The notes beneath the pieces were generated by a model. The model was not told the origin of the DNA, ran no database searches, and saw nothing but the letters and a program-made list of their open reading frames with translations. Below, piece by piece: positions 43,396 through 54,675 of a stretch of DNA of 64,000 bases. Source of the DNA: Emergomyces orientalis (taxonomy: Eukaryota > Ascomycota > Eurotiomycetes > Onygenales > Ajellomycetaceae); contig MOWL01000027.1 of the NCBI GenBank assembly GCA_002110485.1, positions 1 through 64,000 of the forward strand. Direction: 5' to 3'. The position numbers and the translations under genes were made by a program. The stretch's first letter is position 1; every line of letters starts with the position of its first letter.

Positions 43396-46300
43396 GTGAG
43401 CAAGTCCATATACTACAATACAATGTGCATAACTCAGACAAGGTGATGAACGCATTACTGGCCAAGCCTGAAACAGCATTAAACTACAACATCATCGCAC
43501 TGCAGGAACCATGGATGCAGAGGGAATCTGAAAGGGGTACAACATGCCTGATCAACTGTGGATTCTGGCAGACAGGCATGCAGATCAAGGAGGCCAGGGT
43601 GGGCTTCCTCATCAACAAAAGACTGAAGGCAACAGCATGGGATGTCAGAGTCATTACAGAATCCATGGCATTGCTCACTGTGAACATGGTAAGAGGACCA
43701 CTACTAATGCTCAATGTCTACGCTGCTCCACCAGGCAGCTACACAACTGTGCCAGAGAGTTCCCCCATCCTTGAGCTACAAGCGGTGGTGGAGGAGGCCG
43801 AGGCCTCACTACCAGCGCGAACTCAGGGGCGATGTGCGCAACAAGCGCAAGACCCAAACACAAGTGCGCTACGAGCGCGAGATCAGGGTGCAGACGCGCA
43901 ACAAGCGCAAAGTCAGGGTGCGGAAGCGCGGCAGGCGGAGGTAGTGGTGCTGGGAGACTTCAATGTGCATCACTCAAAGTGGGGAGGTGAGCGAGTGAGA
44001 CAGGACTTTGACCTGGCATGGGAGCTCATAGCACAGGTGGATGCCCTCGGACTGCAGCTAGCAACACCACGGGGAGAGATTACATGGCAGGACCGCGGAA
44101 GCACTGGCATCACCTTGAACCTAATCTTTCTCTCAGAGAACCTGAGTGCAGGGGTACTGGAATGCTGGGTCGCACACGAGGCGGATATGGCATCAGATCA
44201 TCTACCAGTGGTCACTAAGTTAGTCATCAACATACCTGTGGTACTAAGGGAAAAACACAACTGGTGGCAAGTGAATATACAGCAGCTGCAAAAGAACTGC
44301 CAATAGCTACAATATTGCAACAGCTTTGGCTCAACAGCAGAGATTGATTGCTATGCAAACTATCTAAGTGAATTCATCAATGAGCTAGCAGAGAAACACG
44401 CTAAACGCGCGCGCATCTGCAAGCAGAGTCGCTCGTGGTGATCCAACAGAGTGGTGCAGGCAGTGAGTGAGTACAAGAGAACCATGAGGGATGCAGGCAG
44501 CATCAAGGAGGAAAGAAGACATGCCCACAACAGGCGAAACAAGGAAATAAAGCTGGCCAAGACTGCCAGCTTCCGCGATCTAATGAACAGTGCTGACACG
44601 GATCCTAAACTGCTCTGGAAGCTGGCAAAGTGGGGTGGCACACACACCAACGAGACCAAGCAACGGCAAGACTGCCACTGCTTAGAGGAATGCCAGAGGC
44701 CTTGGGTGAAACCGAGGCGCGAGCCACTGCATTCCAGGACAAGGCTGAACTACTACGGGCGCGGTTCTTCCCAGAGTCTTTGGCGGCAAGGGAAGATGAC
44801 ATGAACGTGGGAACGCAGCCGCGGAGTGTGACTGACATGGTAGTGCTCACAGAGAAGGCCATGGCAGCGCTGATTGCTAGGCTTCCGAACGACAAGGCCC
44901 CGGGTGTCAACAGCATCCCCAACCGCTTTCTCAAAATGCTAGGCCCAAGGTTCATCACAGCAATAACTGAGCTTACACAGGCCTGCTGGCATTGGGAGTA
45001 CTACCCACAGATATTCAAAACAGCACGCACAGTGGTGCTCAAGAAGCCAGGAAAGAAGAACTACAGTGAAGTGAGAGTCTGGAGGCCGATTGCACTACTT
45101 GACACCCTAGGTAAAATTGTAGAGGCTGCAACAGCCAAGGAAATAAGGTCTCTGGCAGAGAAACATGGGATGCTACCAGCTCAGCAAATGGGGGCGCGAG
45201 GAGACTGCTCCACAGAAACAGCAATTATTCTGTTACTGGCACAGATTCACACAGTGTGGGAGGAGCAGGAAGCAGTGATCTCAGTGCTGTCACTGGACAT
45301 CTCAGGGGCCTATGACAGAGTGCTCAGAAATCGCCTAGTGCACATTCTAAGAAAAAGAGGACTGCTCAGACAGCTGACTGGATGGGTCAACTCATTCATG
45401 CAGGGGCGCAAGGCGACACTAGTATTTGATGAGCAGGAAACTGAAGCCTTTGAGGTGAATGCAGGCATCCCACAGGGATCACCCTTGTCACCCATTCTGT
45501 TCTTATTCTACAATGAGGAGTTGCTCAGAATATGTGCACCACAAAGTGAGCCTGTCAGCTGCATAGAATTTGTAGACGATGTGAACATTCTAGCATATGG
45601 CAACTCAACCAAAGCGAATTGTGCGCATCTGGCGCAGATCCATGCCAGCTGTGAGCTTTGGGCGAGCAGACATGAGGCAATCTTTGCACCACAGAAGTAT
45701 GAGCTCATGCACTTTATCAGAACAAGAACTAGATTCAATCTAGAACACTCACTGCAATTGCCACAGCAAGTGATCAAGCCACAGAGGGAGATGCGGGTGC
45801 TAGGCATCTGGCTTGACTCTAAGCTGAGGTGGCGTAGCCATGTCAGTAAGGTGGTAGGCAAAGCGAAATCGCAGATAGGTGCCCTAACTCAGACAACACA
45901 GTCAACCTGGGGCCTGCCACTGCAGCATGCCCGGAGAGTCTACAATGCAGTGATAAGGCCCGCAATAGGATACGGAGCGCTGGCATGGCATCAACCACAG
46001 GCGACACAACATGAACCGCGACATCAACGCCAGCTGCTAGCCAGCCTGGAGAAGATTCAAAATAAATGCCTACAGATCATTGCAGGGGCCTACAGAGCTA
46101 CTCCAATCACCTCACTGGAGGCGGAGACAGCCACACTGCCTCTGGAGATACATCTAGACAGTGTGGTGGCCAGAGCAACTGAGCGGCTTAAAGAGTCAGG
46201 AATCATGGAGCAGATAAAACAGGCATGTGTGCAGGTCAGAGCCAGACTTCGCAGAAGGAATAACAGAGGAATGCAGTCAGTGGAGGCAGTACTGCACCCA

Positions 46301-46867
46301 GTGAGCATGCAGCAGGGGTGGAGTGTAAATTGAGTGAGACAGACAAAGCAACTGAAAAAGCAGAAAAGACAAGAAAACAGTGTGTGTAACTGGGTCTTCA
46401 AGAGATGAGTGAGGGAGAAGACAATGATAAAATGGCAGAACAGATGAAGAGCGCGCACAACACCATGAAGAGAACTGTTTGACAGGCCCCCGGATGTAGA
46501 GCTACTAAGATGGCATGAGGGCCTGAGCAAGGCCCGAAGCTCATTGATAGTCCAGCTGTGTACTGGCAAGACAGGCCTTGCAGCGTTCCTCCACAGAAGA
46601 AGAGTTCCTGACTTCCCCACACCAAAATGTCCATGTGGATATGAACATGAAACAGTGCTGCATGTGATGATACACTGTACACGATTCAGTGGGGAACGCG
46701 CGGAGCTGGAGCAGGAGGGCAGAGTGGATAAGAAGTGGTTGCTGGACATCAAGGAAGGACTGCACAGGCTCACCAAGTGGTGACTCAAGCAGGACATCCT
46801 CAGACAGTTCTCCCTAGCCAAGGTGTTAAGTGAGAGAAGGGCGGAATGAGATGCACAGCACAACTAA
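43392..46867 (+). pseudogene. LINE ORF2 (endonuclease, reverse transcriptase, zinc motif)
   Basis: It starts at ATG 43392, overlapping the ORF1 stop as ATGA. The endonuclease has LQYNVHN, ALQEPWMQ, LGDFNVHHSKWGG and SDHLPVV. TAG interrupts at 44304 and TGA at 44439 (SRSW*SNRVV, normally a WW pair). A 1-nt frameshift lies at about 44640-44690. RT then runs intact with KAPGVNSIPNRF, GIPQGSPLSPILF and FVDDVNIL. Beyond TGA at 46331 the same frame continues through TGA at 46406, 46445, 46466, 46781 and 46847, across a zinc motif (CPCGYEHETVLHVMIHC) normally found at the end of such proteins, to TAA at 46865. I therefore place the end there. Confidence 0.78.
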
Positions 46868-47367
46868 GAAACACAGCTGGCGCATATCAGGGGGTGAAGG
46901 GCGCGAAGAGCGAGGCCCTACCAGAAGATAGTGAGCTTGAAGCGCGGATCTGAGTGGACTGGCGCGCTGCAAGCGCGAAGTTGGGCGAGCGGGCGCGCCA
47001 CAAGCGCGGAGTTGAGTGGCCTGCGCGCTACAAGCACTCCAGGACGTTGAAGTCTGCGCGATGAGCGGCGGACACACAGCATGAGATGCCACATTCATTA
47101 GAAGTCTTTCTTATGTTCAGACAGGGGTGATGGTGATATAGGGGGTTTTCTTGTCTTCTCACGGTGCTATGCACCATCTTCTCTAAGAGCAGCGGGAGCT
47201 GCTCCGCGTACTTGAAGCAATTACAAATGTTGAATAGATTTGCTGTTCAGGGGGTTTTTAGGCCAGGACTATACTAGATAGTCCAAGGTTTTCCTCACTT
47301 TGTATACTAGCTGCCTCCCCACATATCCTCGGGATCAAGTGGTGTAGAAATAATAATAATAATAATG

Positions 47368-47743
47368 AGGTTTTTCCCATTTTATCAATTGTTTTTCAAA
47401 TAATTATAAACATGCCATATTAAATATATAGTATTTAATTGTCTAGATTATGAAGTATATACATAAAAATTTTATGTTTTATAAACTGTGGAGATCTGCA
47501 TAGCTTTAAAATATTGAATTTAATAGATATATTAAACAGACAATACATTTAGTAGAAAGCAGTAAATATTCAATAAGAAAATATATATTATAGTAACTAT
47601 TTTGAAAATATTAAGAATTACGTGAATTTGTAAATATTTTATCTATGTTGACAGTGTGTTTTAATGTTTATTTTTGAGAGTGGTTGAGAAAAATCTATTT
47701 AGGGCAGTTATCTGTCTTCTACAATAAGTCAAGCCCTTCATCT
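47368..47743. other. Very A/T-rich spacer
   Basis: No gene is seen. It lies between the LINE tail and the 3' end of the carotenoid oxygenase gene. Confidence 0.6.
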
Positions 47744-49375
47744 TCAAGTCAAATCACAAAGCTGGCCAGCTAGCGGTTTAGTCGGTGCCTGACCCCAAGT
47801 CCCGTGAAAGCCATACGTCATGACAATGGGCATTCTGGCTCTACCCAGTTCCTCCATAGTTTTGGCGTCAATGACGACCAAAGAACTCTGTTTGACCTGG
47901 ACGTCCATGACAACCGTAAGCAGAACGCCGTCATCTTCATCAGTGGCACCGGGTCTTGGGACAAAGATAGGCTCAGAGGGCACGTGCCTCGTCGTGGGAG
48001 CCCAAACCTGCCACGTCTTCGCATCCGCGTCGATTTTGATAATCGAGTCGGCGAAGTTGCCTGTCTTCTCGACGTGGATTCCGTACGAGAACCTGTACGG
48101 CCGGCCCATCTTGCCGGGATGAATGCGCGGTAGCTCGATGTTGGCTTGGGCAAGGGGGAGGGAGATGTCAATCTCGGCCTTGTATGTCAGGAGGGTCCCG
48201 TCAACCAAAGGCCCACGGCTATCGTGGAAGGGCAGGCGGTAGCGAGTAAAGGCCCCCGCTAGATCGTTCTTAGAATTGGCATTGGGCGTTCCGAGATTGG
48301 CTCTAAGGTTGGATAGTTTGGCAGCGGACAAGAAGCTGTAGTCGTCCATGCGAGGGAGGTCGATGAAAATGTCTCCGGCCTCGTTCTCGAAGGTGTTGAT
48401 CTCATGGAACGCGAAGAAAGTATCGGGGCTCTCATACTTGCGGAGAAGCCCGCCTTTGGCCCGATCAATGACATAGAACAAAGTCTTGCGTTCCGGATCC
48501 CAGTCGCCGATGCAATCCAGGATAGTCACGGCTTCCTTGGTGAAATCTGCCTGCCAAACAACAAGAACAATGTGCTTATCTGACCCGAAGAGAGCATGGA
48601 TGTAAGTTGGAGGTGCATCGGTGATAGTTGCAAGTATCTTGGTCTCTCCATTCGGAGGGAAAATTCCGAAGACATAATAGGTCGGAGGTGAAGCGGTCTG
48701 ATCAAGCACATAGTTGTAGACGGAACCGTCTTCACCCACGACCGGATGAGCTGCACTTTGTCCAGAGTTGACCAGAAGTTTATTAGAGGCTTCGTATGTA
48801 AAAAGCTCGCCCGGTTCGAGCGTGACAGGATCAATTGTCTGCAGCTCGTTGGCGTCCGTTGTCGAGATGAGAGTGTCAAATGGGGCTCCCTTGGTGGTTG
48901 AGTTGCCGGATATTCCCGCAAAGTTGGGAGCATACGAGACACCCACGTTGCCACTACTCGGCTTTCCTCGACTATTGCTACCGTCTCGGTAAGTGGCCTC
49001 GAACGCCCCGAAGATGATCTTGCAGGGGTCGCTGCCGAAGCTGGAGGCCGGATACCTCCCAGTCTCACGAACAAAGTCCATCAGCTCTTCGGCGCAGTTT
49101 CGGCTGCGGTATGACACGGAGCCATTGGCGATTTCGAATCTGTGGTTTCGGCTGAAGCCGTCGAACCAGTGTTCAGCCGTGTAGGTGCCAACATCCCAGG
49201 TCGCTGCAGCGCCGCGATAGAGAGACCCGGCCACCCATGTGGGGATGGTGCCCTCGATCGTGAGATTAATTGGTTCTCGGATCTCAGGAGATGCGTACAG
49301 GCCCAGGGTGACTGGGTTGGCCCCAGGAGGGGGTCCATTTTCAAGAAACTCGGTGCTGCGGAGGGTGTTTGGCAT
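47744..49375 (-). CDS. Carotenoid cleavage dioxygenase (RPE65/lignostilbene dioxygenase family)
   Basis: An intact, apparently intronless frame of 543 residues, about the usual family length. The family is a seven-bladed propeller with Fe(II) held by four histidines. Candidate ligands are in QSAAHPVVG, YIHALFGS, FAFHEINTFE and the C-terminal YGFHGTWGQ, in the expected order. The N-terminus NLTIEGTIPTWVAGSLYRGA is the typical family start, so MPNTLRS at 49375 is a good start. There is no signal peptide, so it is probably cytosolic. It would cleave a conjugated double bond of a carotenoid, apocarotenoid or stilbene; the substrate cannot be read from sequence. It lies tail to head with the Zn2Cys6 regulator upstream, which might control it. 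Confidence 0.9.
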   Translation of the reverse strand: MPNTLRSTEFLENGPPPGANPVTLGLYASPEIREPINLTIEGTIPTWVAGSLYRGAAATWDVGTYTAEHWFDGFSRNHRFEIANGSVSYRSRNCAEELMDFVRETGRYPASSFGSDPCKIIFGAFEATYRDGSNSRGKPSSGNVGVSYAPNFAGISGNSTTKGAPFDTLISTTDANELQTIDPVTLEPGELFTYEASNKLLVNSGQSAAHPVVGEDGSVYNYVLDQTASPPTYYVFGIFPPNGETKILATITDAPPTYIHALFGSDKHIVLVVWQADFTKEAVTILDCIGDWDPERKTLFYVIDRAKGGLLRKYESPDTFFAFHEINTFENEAGDIFIDLPRMDDYSFLSAAKLSNLRANLGTPNANSKNDLAGAFTRYRLPFHDSRGPLVDGTLLTYKAEIDISLPLAQANIELPRIHPGKMGRPYRFSYGIHVEKTGNFADSIIKIDADAKTWQVWAPTTRHVPSEPIFVPRPGATDEDDGVLLTVVMDVQVKQSSLVVIDAKTMEELGRARMPIVMTYGFHGTWGQAPTKPLAGQLCDLT

Positions 49376-50373
49376 CTTAACTGCAAAACGAGGTAATATG
49401 GAGTGATTGGAGAGGAGAGAGTTGAGGGTGTACTGTTGACGTGATCAAGATGTTCTGATTTCTTGCAGAGGAGGAGTGCAGTGAACAGGTATCAAAGCCT
49501 GCTATTTATGCTCATATGGCCCTACCTAAGCTAACGCTCGGCCTCCGACGTGGAAATCTTTTCCCACAGATTTCCCTGTCGTGAAATGCGCGTGTGAGCG
49601 CGTTGCATGCTAGAGTACCTTCGCACATCGTAGTTGCATAGAGTTCCGCACTGCCTCCAAGTTGAGTTCGGGAGATTGTCTGGAATTTTAATCCCGAGTA
49701 ACTTTTCGGCGAAGCCGAGATAATGTCCTGGTGCGCCCTATGCCTTTACCCATGGGGTGGGATTGCGCTGAAATGCGAATGCCGCATGCGAACACCGCAC
49801 GCCAATGCCGCATTGCGGCATTGGAACAAGTTCTGCCAAGATTCTTTAATTCCGAGCCTGGGCCAAGCAGGCAAATATTCCACAGGCGACAGAACCACCC
49901 ATGAAAAAAATAACACTATTTCAGAGTTCAGTGATTTATTCGTAACATAGTATTGAAATATTTGAACCACACATATAATTTCTCATGTAACATTTATTAT
50001 TCTTGATAAATTGATATCTGTTAAGCTGTAGACATATTCCTCTGCTGATTTGATAGCTGGTTAAGTTCACATGTTCGAATTTTCAACTTATAATTGCCTC
50101 TGTTTCACATGACTGTTAACCCTCTCTATCTCAGCGACGGCATGTTACGCTACCTACTATTTAACAAATTAATTGAGGTTATGTACCTTTTAATACCCTG
50201 CTGCTTTTTATTTCACTATATATTTTTAGTTTTCATGCAATTGATCAAACTTTTATCAAATAACTGTTTTCTTACTATATACAAATTATAATATGTTATT
50301 AACAGTTTGATGTTTTACTCCGTACTTCAGAACAAAAAATTCAATGTATTAGATTTGACTCGGCATCTTTACA
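49376..50373. other. Intergenic region upstream of the carotenoid oxygenase
   Basis: This is the promoter region of the carotenoid oxygenase. At 49780-49825 there is a short run of GCATGC/GCCGCATTGCGGC inverted motifs (AATGCCGCATTGCGGCATT). The remainder, from 49900, is A/T-rich. No gene is seen. Confidence 0.5.
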
Positions 50374-51843
50374 TTAATTTAATAAATAGCCGCACGCCAG
50401 TGCAGGAACCTGCAGAAGCCTTTGAATGCGCTGATCTGAGTTCCCTTCAAGAAATCTGCAGATGGCTGCGCACTCAGACTGAACACGGTTTTGTACCCAC
50501 CATTGATCCACAGAGCACATCATCGCAAACCAGTAGCTTAAGATAAGAAGCGCCCGAGGGTCCTTCCTCCGCAGGAGATCCCGATAACTGGACTCGACCT
50601 TACCAACAAAAGTAACTAGCTTGGTGAAAGTGAGACTGGAGGGCTCTACCTTTTGAAGGTTGGCTATTCCACGCAGCGGGCTGTGGTACGGGTTGTTTTC
50701 TCCGTCGGAGTCGTCATCAATTTCGCATAGGTTTACGAATGCAGGTGGGAGGCCGTCAGGGCCAGGTCTATCGTCCGAAAAGGTCCCTCGGTGGTCATCA
50801 GCATCGTTGATCACTGGCACCCATATATTGTTGTTGGCCTGCTCTTGATATTTTGATAGAATGATGGATAATCCGCCCTGGATATAGAGCCAGTTGCTCG
50901 CCTCTGAACTTTCAGAGAATATCCACGAACCCGTGGTTGTCGTATCATCGCAAGTGAAAGCAAGGACTGAAAGCATCATACATGTTGATAGAATTGCATT
51001 CATGTTGTGCTGGCTGACGGGTAGCATCGTTTCGCGCTGAAATAGAGTAACGGCCTGTTGCCAATGATGCGACTCCTCAGATCGGCCCCTCTCATACGAA
51101 GGAACTAAGCGGTTGAGGTGCGCTCTCGAAACAGCAATCAGAGCATGCATGAGGTGAGGTGACTAATGGGAGGATTTATTACTTTGGGGAGAAACAACAG
51201 CGCAAAGGAGTGAGCAAGGGTCCTACCGACAAGGCGAGTGGTAACACCTGAGATCGTATGATGTGACGAGCAATAGGTGCTCCCAGCGTATGTGACGTGA
51301 ACAGCTCGAAATGGCGAAGAGCATTGATGTGATTACGACCTGCATTGCTGCCACCCGCGCTCCCTGTTCCACTTAAAAGGGAGGGCTCATTTGCTTCTTG
51401 TAGCAGCACGCTGACGCTGTTCGCAGCCGACGATAATGCCAGGGAGAACATATTTCCTGTTGGGGTTGCATGTTCGCCTAATATTTCAAGGGCGCGATTT
51501 CTTCCAGTCGCAGGCAGTTCGGCAGCTTGATAACGGCAAGGTACACCATGACGCTGGCAACGATTGCAACTAGGTTTGGTTTCGTCGCACTATGGCACGA
51601 TTAGGATACGCTAGATCCCAACTTCAAAATTGGCATGCCTACCTTGACTCTCCTTTTTTTGCATATCAAACAGCCAGCTCTGGACTTGCGATGTGGTCTC
51701 CGAAATCGGGGGTCTGAGCCCGAAAGTTCTGGTGGTGAAACAGACTCACGGCTCCAACTTTTGTCCCTGGCGTCATCGTGATAACCGCCCATGGTAGATC
51801 CCTCAGCATCAGAATTTATTGAGTCGCCCTTTAGATCATCCAT
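50374..51843 (-). CDS. Zn2Cys6 fungal transcription factor
   Basis: Three exons. Exon 1 starts at ATG 51843 (MDDLKGDSINS); an in-frame ATG at 51936 is an alternative. The first intron splits the zinc cluster after CLICKKRRVK (AAG|GTAGGC ... CATAG), and the next exon reads CDETKPSCNRCQRHGVPC. Together these give CX2CX6CX6CX2CX6C. The second intron lies near 51170-51240 (TTGTCG|GTAGGA ... CATTAG) and joins LPLALS to SPHLMHALIAVSRAHLNRL, a segment typical of the Upc2-like fungal-specific domain. The last exon runs to the stop at 50374. It would act in the nucleus; targets are unknown. The neighbouring carotenoid oxygenase is a candidate. Confidence 0.85.
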
Positions 51844-51936
51844 ATTTTGCGCGAGAGTTCTCCTAGGATATTGCAGGAGAAGGCGCAAAAATGGTAAGCA
51901 AAGAATGCCATCCACTAAGCGTGTGAATATACTCAA

Positions 51937-52648
51937 TAAGACACCTTTGACTCTGAACCCTTGAAAAAGAAAAAGTTATTTATAGCTCTGGGCATTCCAC
52001 GCTTTGAAGTAGAGACGTTGTTTGTCCATCAGTGATGACGATTCACATTTACAAACATGTAGTGAGAATTTTTGTAGAGTGTATGCTTTGGATGAAGTTC
52101 TGTATCCACCTCTTCTCGGCGCCTCTGGGAGCCGGATAACCAACCCTCCCCCTCAAGTTTCCTGTTACCGGATGCCCGAGCCACCAAGTGCTGTACATTA
52201 TTCGTATTCTCCATGGCTGATTATTGCGGGTGCTCGTATCAAGCTTGGTTGGCCGGAAGAAGCAAATCAAACCAAGGGCTTGATTTGCCAAGGCTGAACC
52301 TGGCGCATAGACCTGAGGACACGTAAGGCCAGCATTGGCTATGGTCTAGGCAGCCATTTAAAGATTCTATTTCCTGTTTCGGATTTAACGCCATTCTGAA
52401 GATTAGAGATATTTTCCACTCTGGTTACACTATTGATCTACAAGCCGAGAATCATTGCAGTAGCAAAAGTGGCAAGCGATGTCGTGGAGTTGATGAAGTC
52501 ACATAAAGGTAGCCTTGAGTTGAAGAAGCAACTATTATACTACACACGGAGATCACTTAGATCATAAAATTTGGTCACAGATCAACTTTTTGGAAACACT
52601 TCAAGAGCCAATTTGTAATGGGGGTTGCTGATGTATTCTCTCGTTCAA
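51937..52648. other. Intergenic region
   Basis: This is the upstream region of the Zn2Cys6 gene. Small open frames at 52022-52297 show no family features. I see nothing else that can be supported. Confidence 0.5.
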
Positions 52649-53350
52649 TCACCAAGCGGAAAAGGGTGCAAAATTTGCCCACCTATGGAATTGAAATAGT
52701 TAGCATATTTCGGACCAAAGCAACAACAGATGGTCTTACAATAAAGAGCGCCCTCTGTGCTGCTAACAATATAAATGTTGGAGCAATTTCACTTGGCTGG
52801 GCCGGCCTCCCAATTTCGGAATTAGATCCAAAACCTTCCATCTGTTCGGGTGGTCGGGTGTCAGGCTGAATGGGAATATGGACTGGACCAGGTCTATTAT
52901 AATGAGGTCATTATCGATTGGATGTTGAAAATGAGGTGAGAACATTGCGAGCGCTGAGGCATACACCTACGCTACAGCATTGACGCGGATACCCTTCGGC
53001 ATGAGATTTTTAGCCAGAGCGCGATTAAATCCAACAATGGCACCTTTGGTAGATGCGTAATCTACCATAGTACCTGACCCACGAAAGGCTACCACTGAAG
53101 TAGTGTTGATAATTCTATATCTAGGCCTCAGTGATACCATCTTTGCTAACACGGGTGGATATGACTTAAGAGCTGCCCTTCTTCATATGAGGGAGGGCGT
53201 ATTTCGTGATGGCGAATATCTGGAGAATATTGCTTCGAAAAGTGCTGTCGACATCGGCAAAGTCAATATCTTCGTAGTTGAGACACATTATCTGCTTAGA
53301 TGCATTATTCACCAGGACATCGAGGGTGGAATGTCTGTTTCATGTTAGCG
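52649..53350 (-). pseudogene. Short-chain dehydrogenase/reductase pseudogene
   Basis: Minus-strand pieces give LDVLVNNAS, then STFRSNILQ, YALPHMKKG, IINTTSVVAFRG, the active-site DYASTKGA with Tyr and Lys, RALAKNLMPKGIRVNAVA, and a C-terminal part RPAQPSEIAPTF. A plausible last intron (GTAAGACC ... CCATAG, about 52690-52746) leads to GQILHPFPLGD and stop at 52649. The Rossmann glycine motif at the N-terminus is missing. A stop and a short insertion lie after KKGSS, TAG follows VNAVA, and a frameshift lies before the last intron. These are classical SDR features, but the gene is dead. Confidence 0.75.
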
Positions 53351-54675
53351 AGTAACTAGGGGATTGGATTGGGGTTGAAAGTGGGCGGAACGCACTTTTT
53401 GATATGTTGGTCGATAGCGCTCTTGCAATTGTCTTTATGCATCAAGTCTCCTGCGGGTCCAGTATGTCATAACAACAAGATAACCCTAATTGGACACCAA
53501 CCTCATAATACACAGTAAAGCTTAGGCAGAACTTTTTGAAGAAATGCTGGGCAACCTGGAAGGGCTATGAATGTAGGATTGTATACAGCTCTGTCCGCCA
53601 GTCGGCAAGAGCAGCTAGCTGGTAGCCAGAATGTCGTAACCTTCTCGGCAGTTAGCTCGCCAGGCACGGATCTGCGTCAACAGCCACGGGTCTCAGCCGC
53701 TTTTGATGCCTGGAGTGTGCTCCACCCAGTACCTTAGGGCACCTCATTTGCGGACCTGATGTTTATGGAGAGTTGAAGCCCTGGCGTATTTTAACAGACT
53801 TTATTCCAGCCAAATCAGGTGAAAAAAATTCACCTCATTAATTTATCTTTATTTTATGTTTGCTGGCATGTTCACCTGCGGCTCAAATGGCCGGCGGCTA
53901 AATTTTTCACAATGATAAGGTGTGCACATTTATGACAGACCTTCATTGTACCCAGAGCAAGAACCACGAGAGAAGTGTGAAGGAAAGTGTTGAGAAGCAT
54001 TCAATCGATAAGTTTTACTCCTGAGCTTATTGGTCCCTGGCGCGCAGTTCAATGATGAGGGCCGTCTCATCGTCCTGCAAAGCTAGATGGCGCCTTTGGG
54101 TGTACCGTGAGCCCAACCACCTGGGGTTGCATTTAGCTGGCAGACGTCTGATACCTGGAATTTACAGCGTTGCGCATCCGGGGGTTCCTCAATGATGGGT
54201 GATATGCAACTCTGTGCGTGCTTAGAAATGGCTTACCTTGTAATCATGGTCCACCAGTGTCCGTTTTAAAACCCTCACATAGTACGGCGGACTAAAGTGA
54301 CAAATGTCTCAAAAGATGTTTCTTAGCCACCTTGTATTTGTTGGAATGTAATATTGGCTTGATTCTTCTATGCTAGTATGTGTGCGTTGCGGAGAGCTAT
54401 ATAGCCCTGAGAGATGAAAGGAATAACATCGGGCCGGGCGGATAGATGCCTCTGACACAGGGCGGATGGCCTCTGACATATTCCTACCATGTACCCAAAA
54501 TTTTTGGTGTGAAAATTTTGATGTGGGCTGCCAAGACTGCACTATATGTCTCTAATCAGTCAACTCTACGGAGGTTCATGTCAAAAGTTCTTTCCCACGC
54601 TAAAAACGCCACAAAAGTATAATATGAAGATAGCAAGCTTTTGAAGCCACGTTCTATATCATATAATCTATATAA
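53351..54675. other. Intergenic region without recognisable features
   Basis: About 1.3 kb with no long frame and no RNA gene that I recognise. The end near 54590-54675 may hold the degraded 3' terminus of the Tc1-like element. Confidence 0.5.

Larger units (their letters stand above)
41932..47367 (+). mobile_element. Full-length Tad-like LINE retrotransposon
   Basis: A 5.4 kb non-LTR element with ORF1 (Gag-like, zinc knuckles), ORF2 (APE-type endonuclease, RT, C-terminal zinc motif) and an (AAT)n tail at 47347-47366. The 5' end begins TAACCCTAACCC and abuts the inverted copy. The endonuclease-RT layout and CCHC ORF1 fit the fungal Tad1 clade. A clear target duplication was not found because both flanks are A/T-rich. 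Confidence 0.88.

Noticed and set aside
52618..52869. Plus-strand open frame of 83 codons
   Set aside because: The opposite strand carries recognisable short-chain dehydrogenase sequence, so this frame is a shadow.
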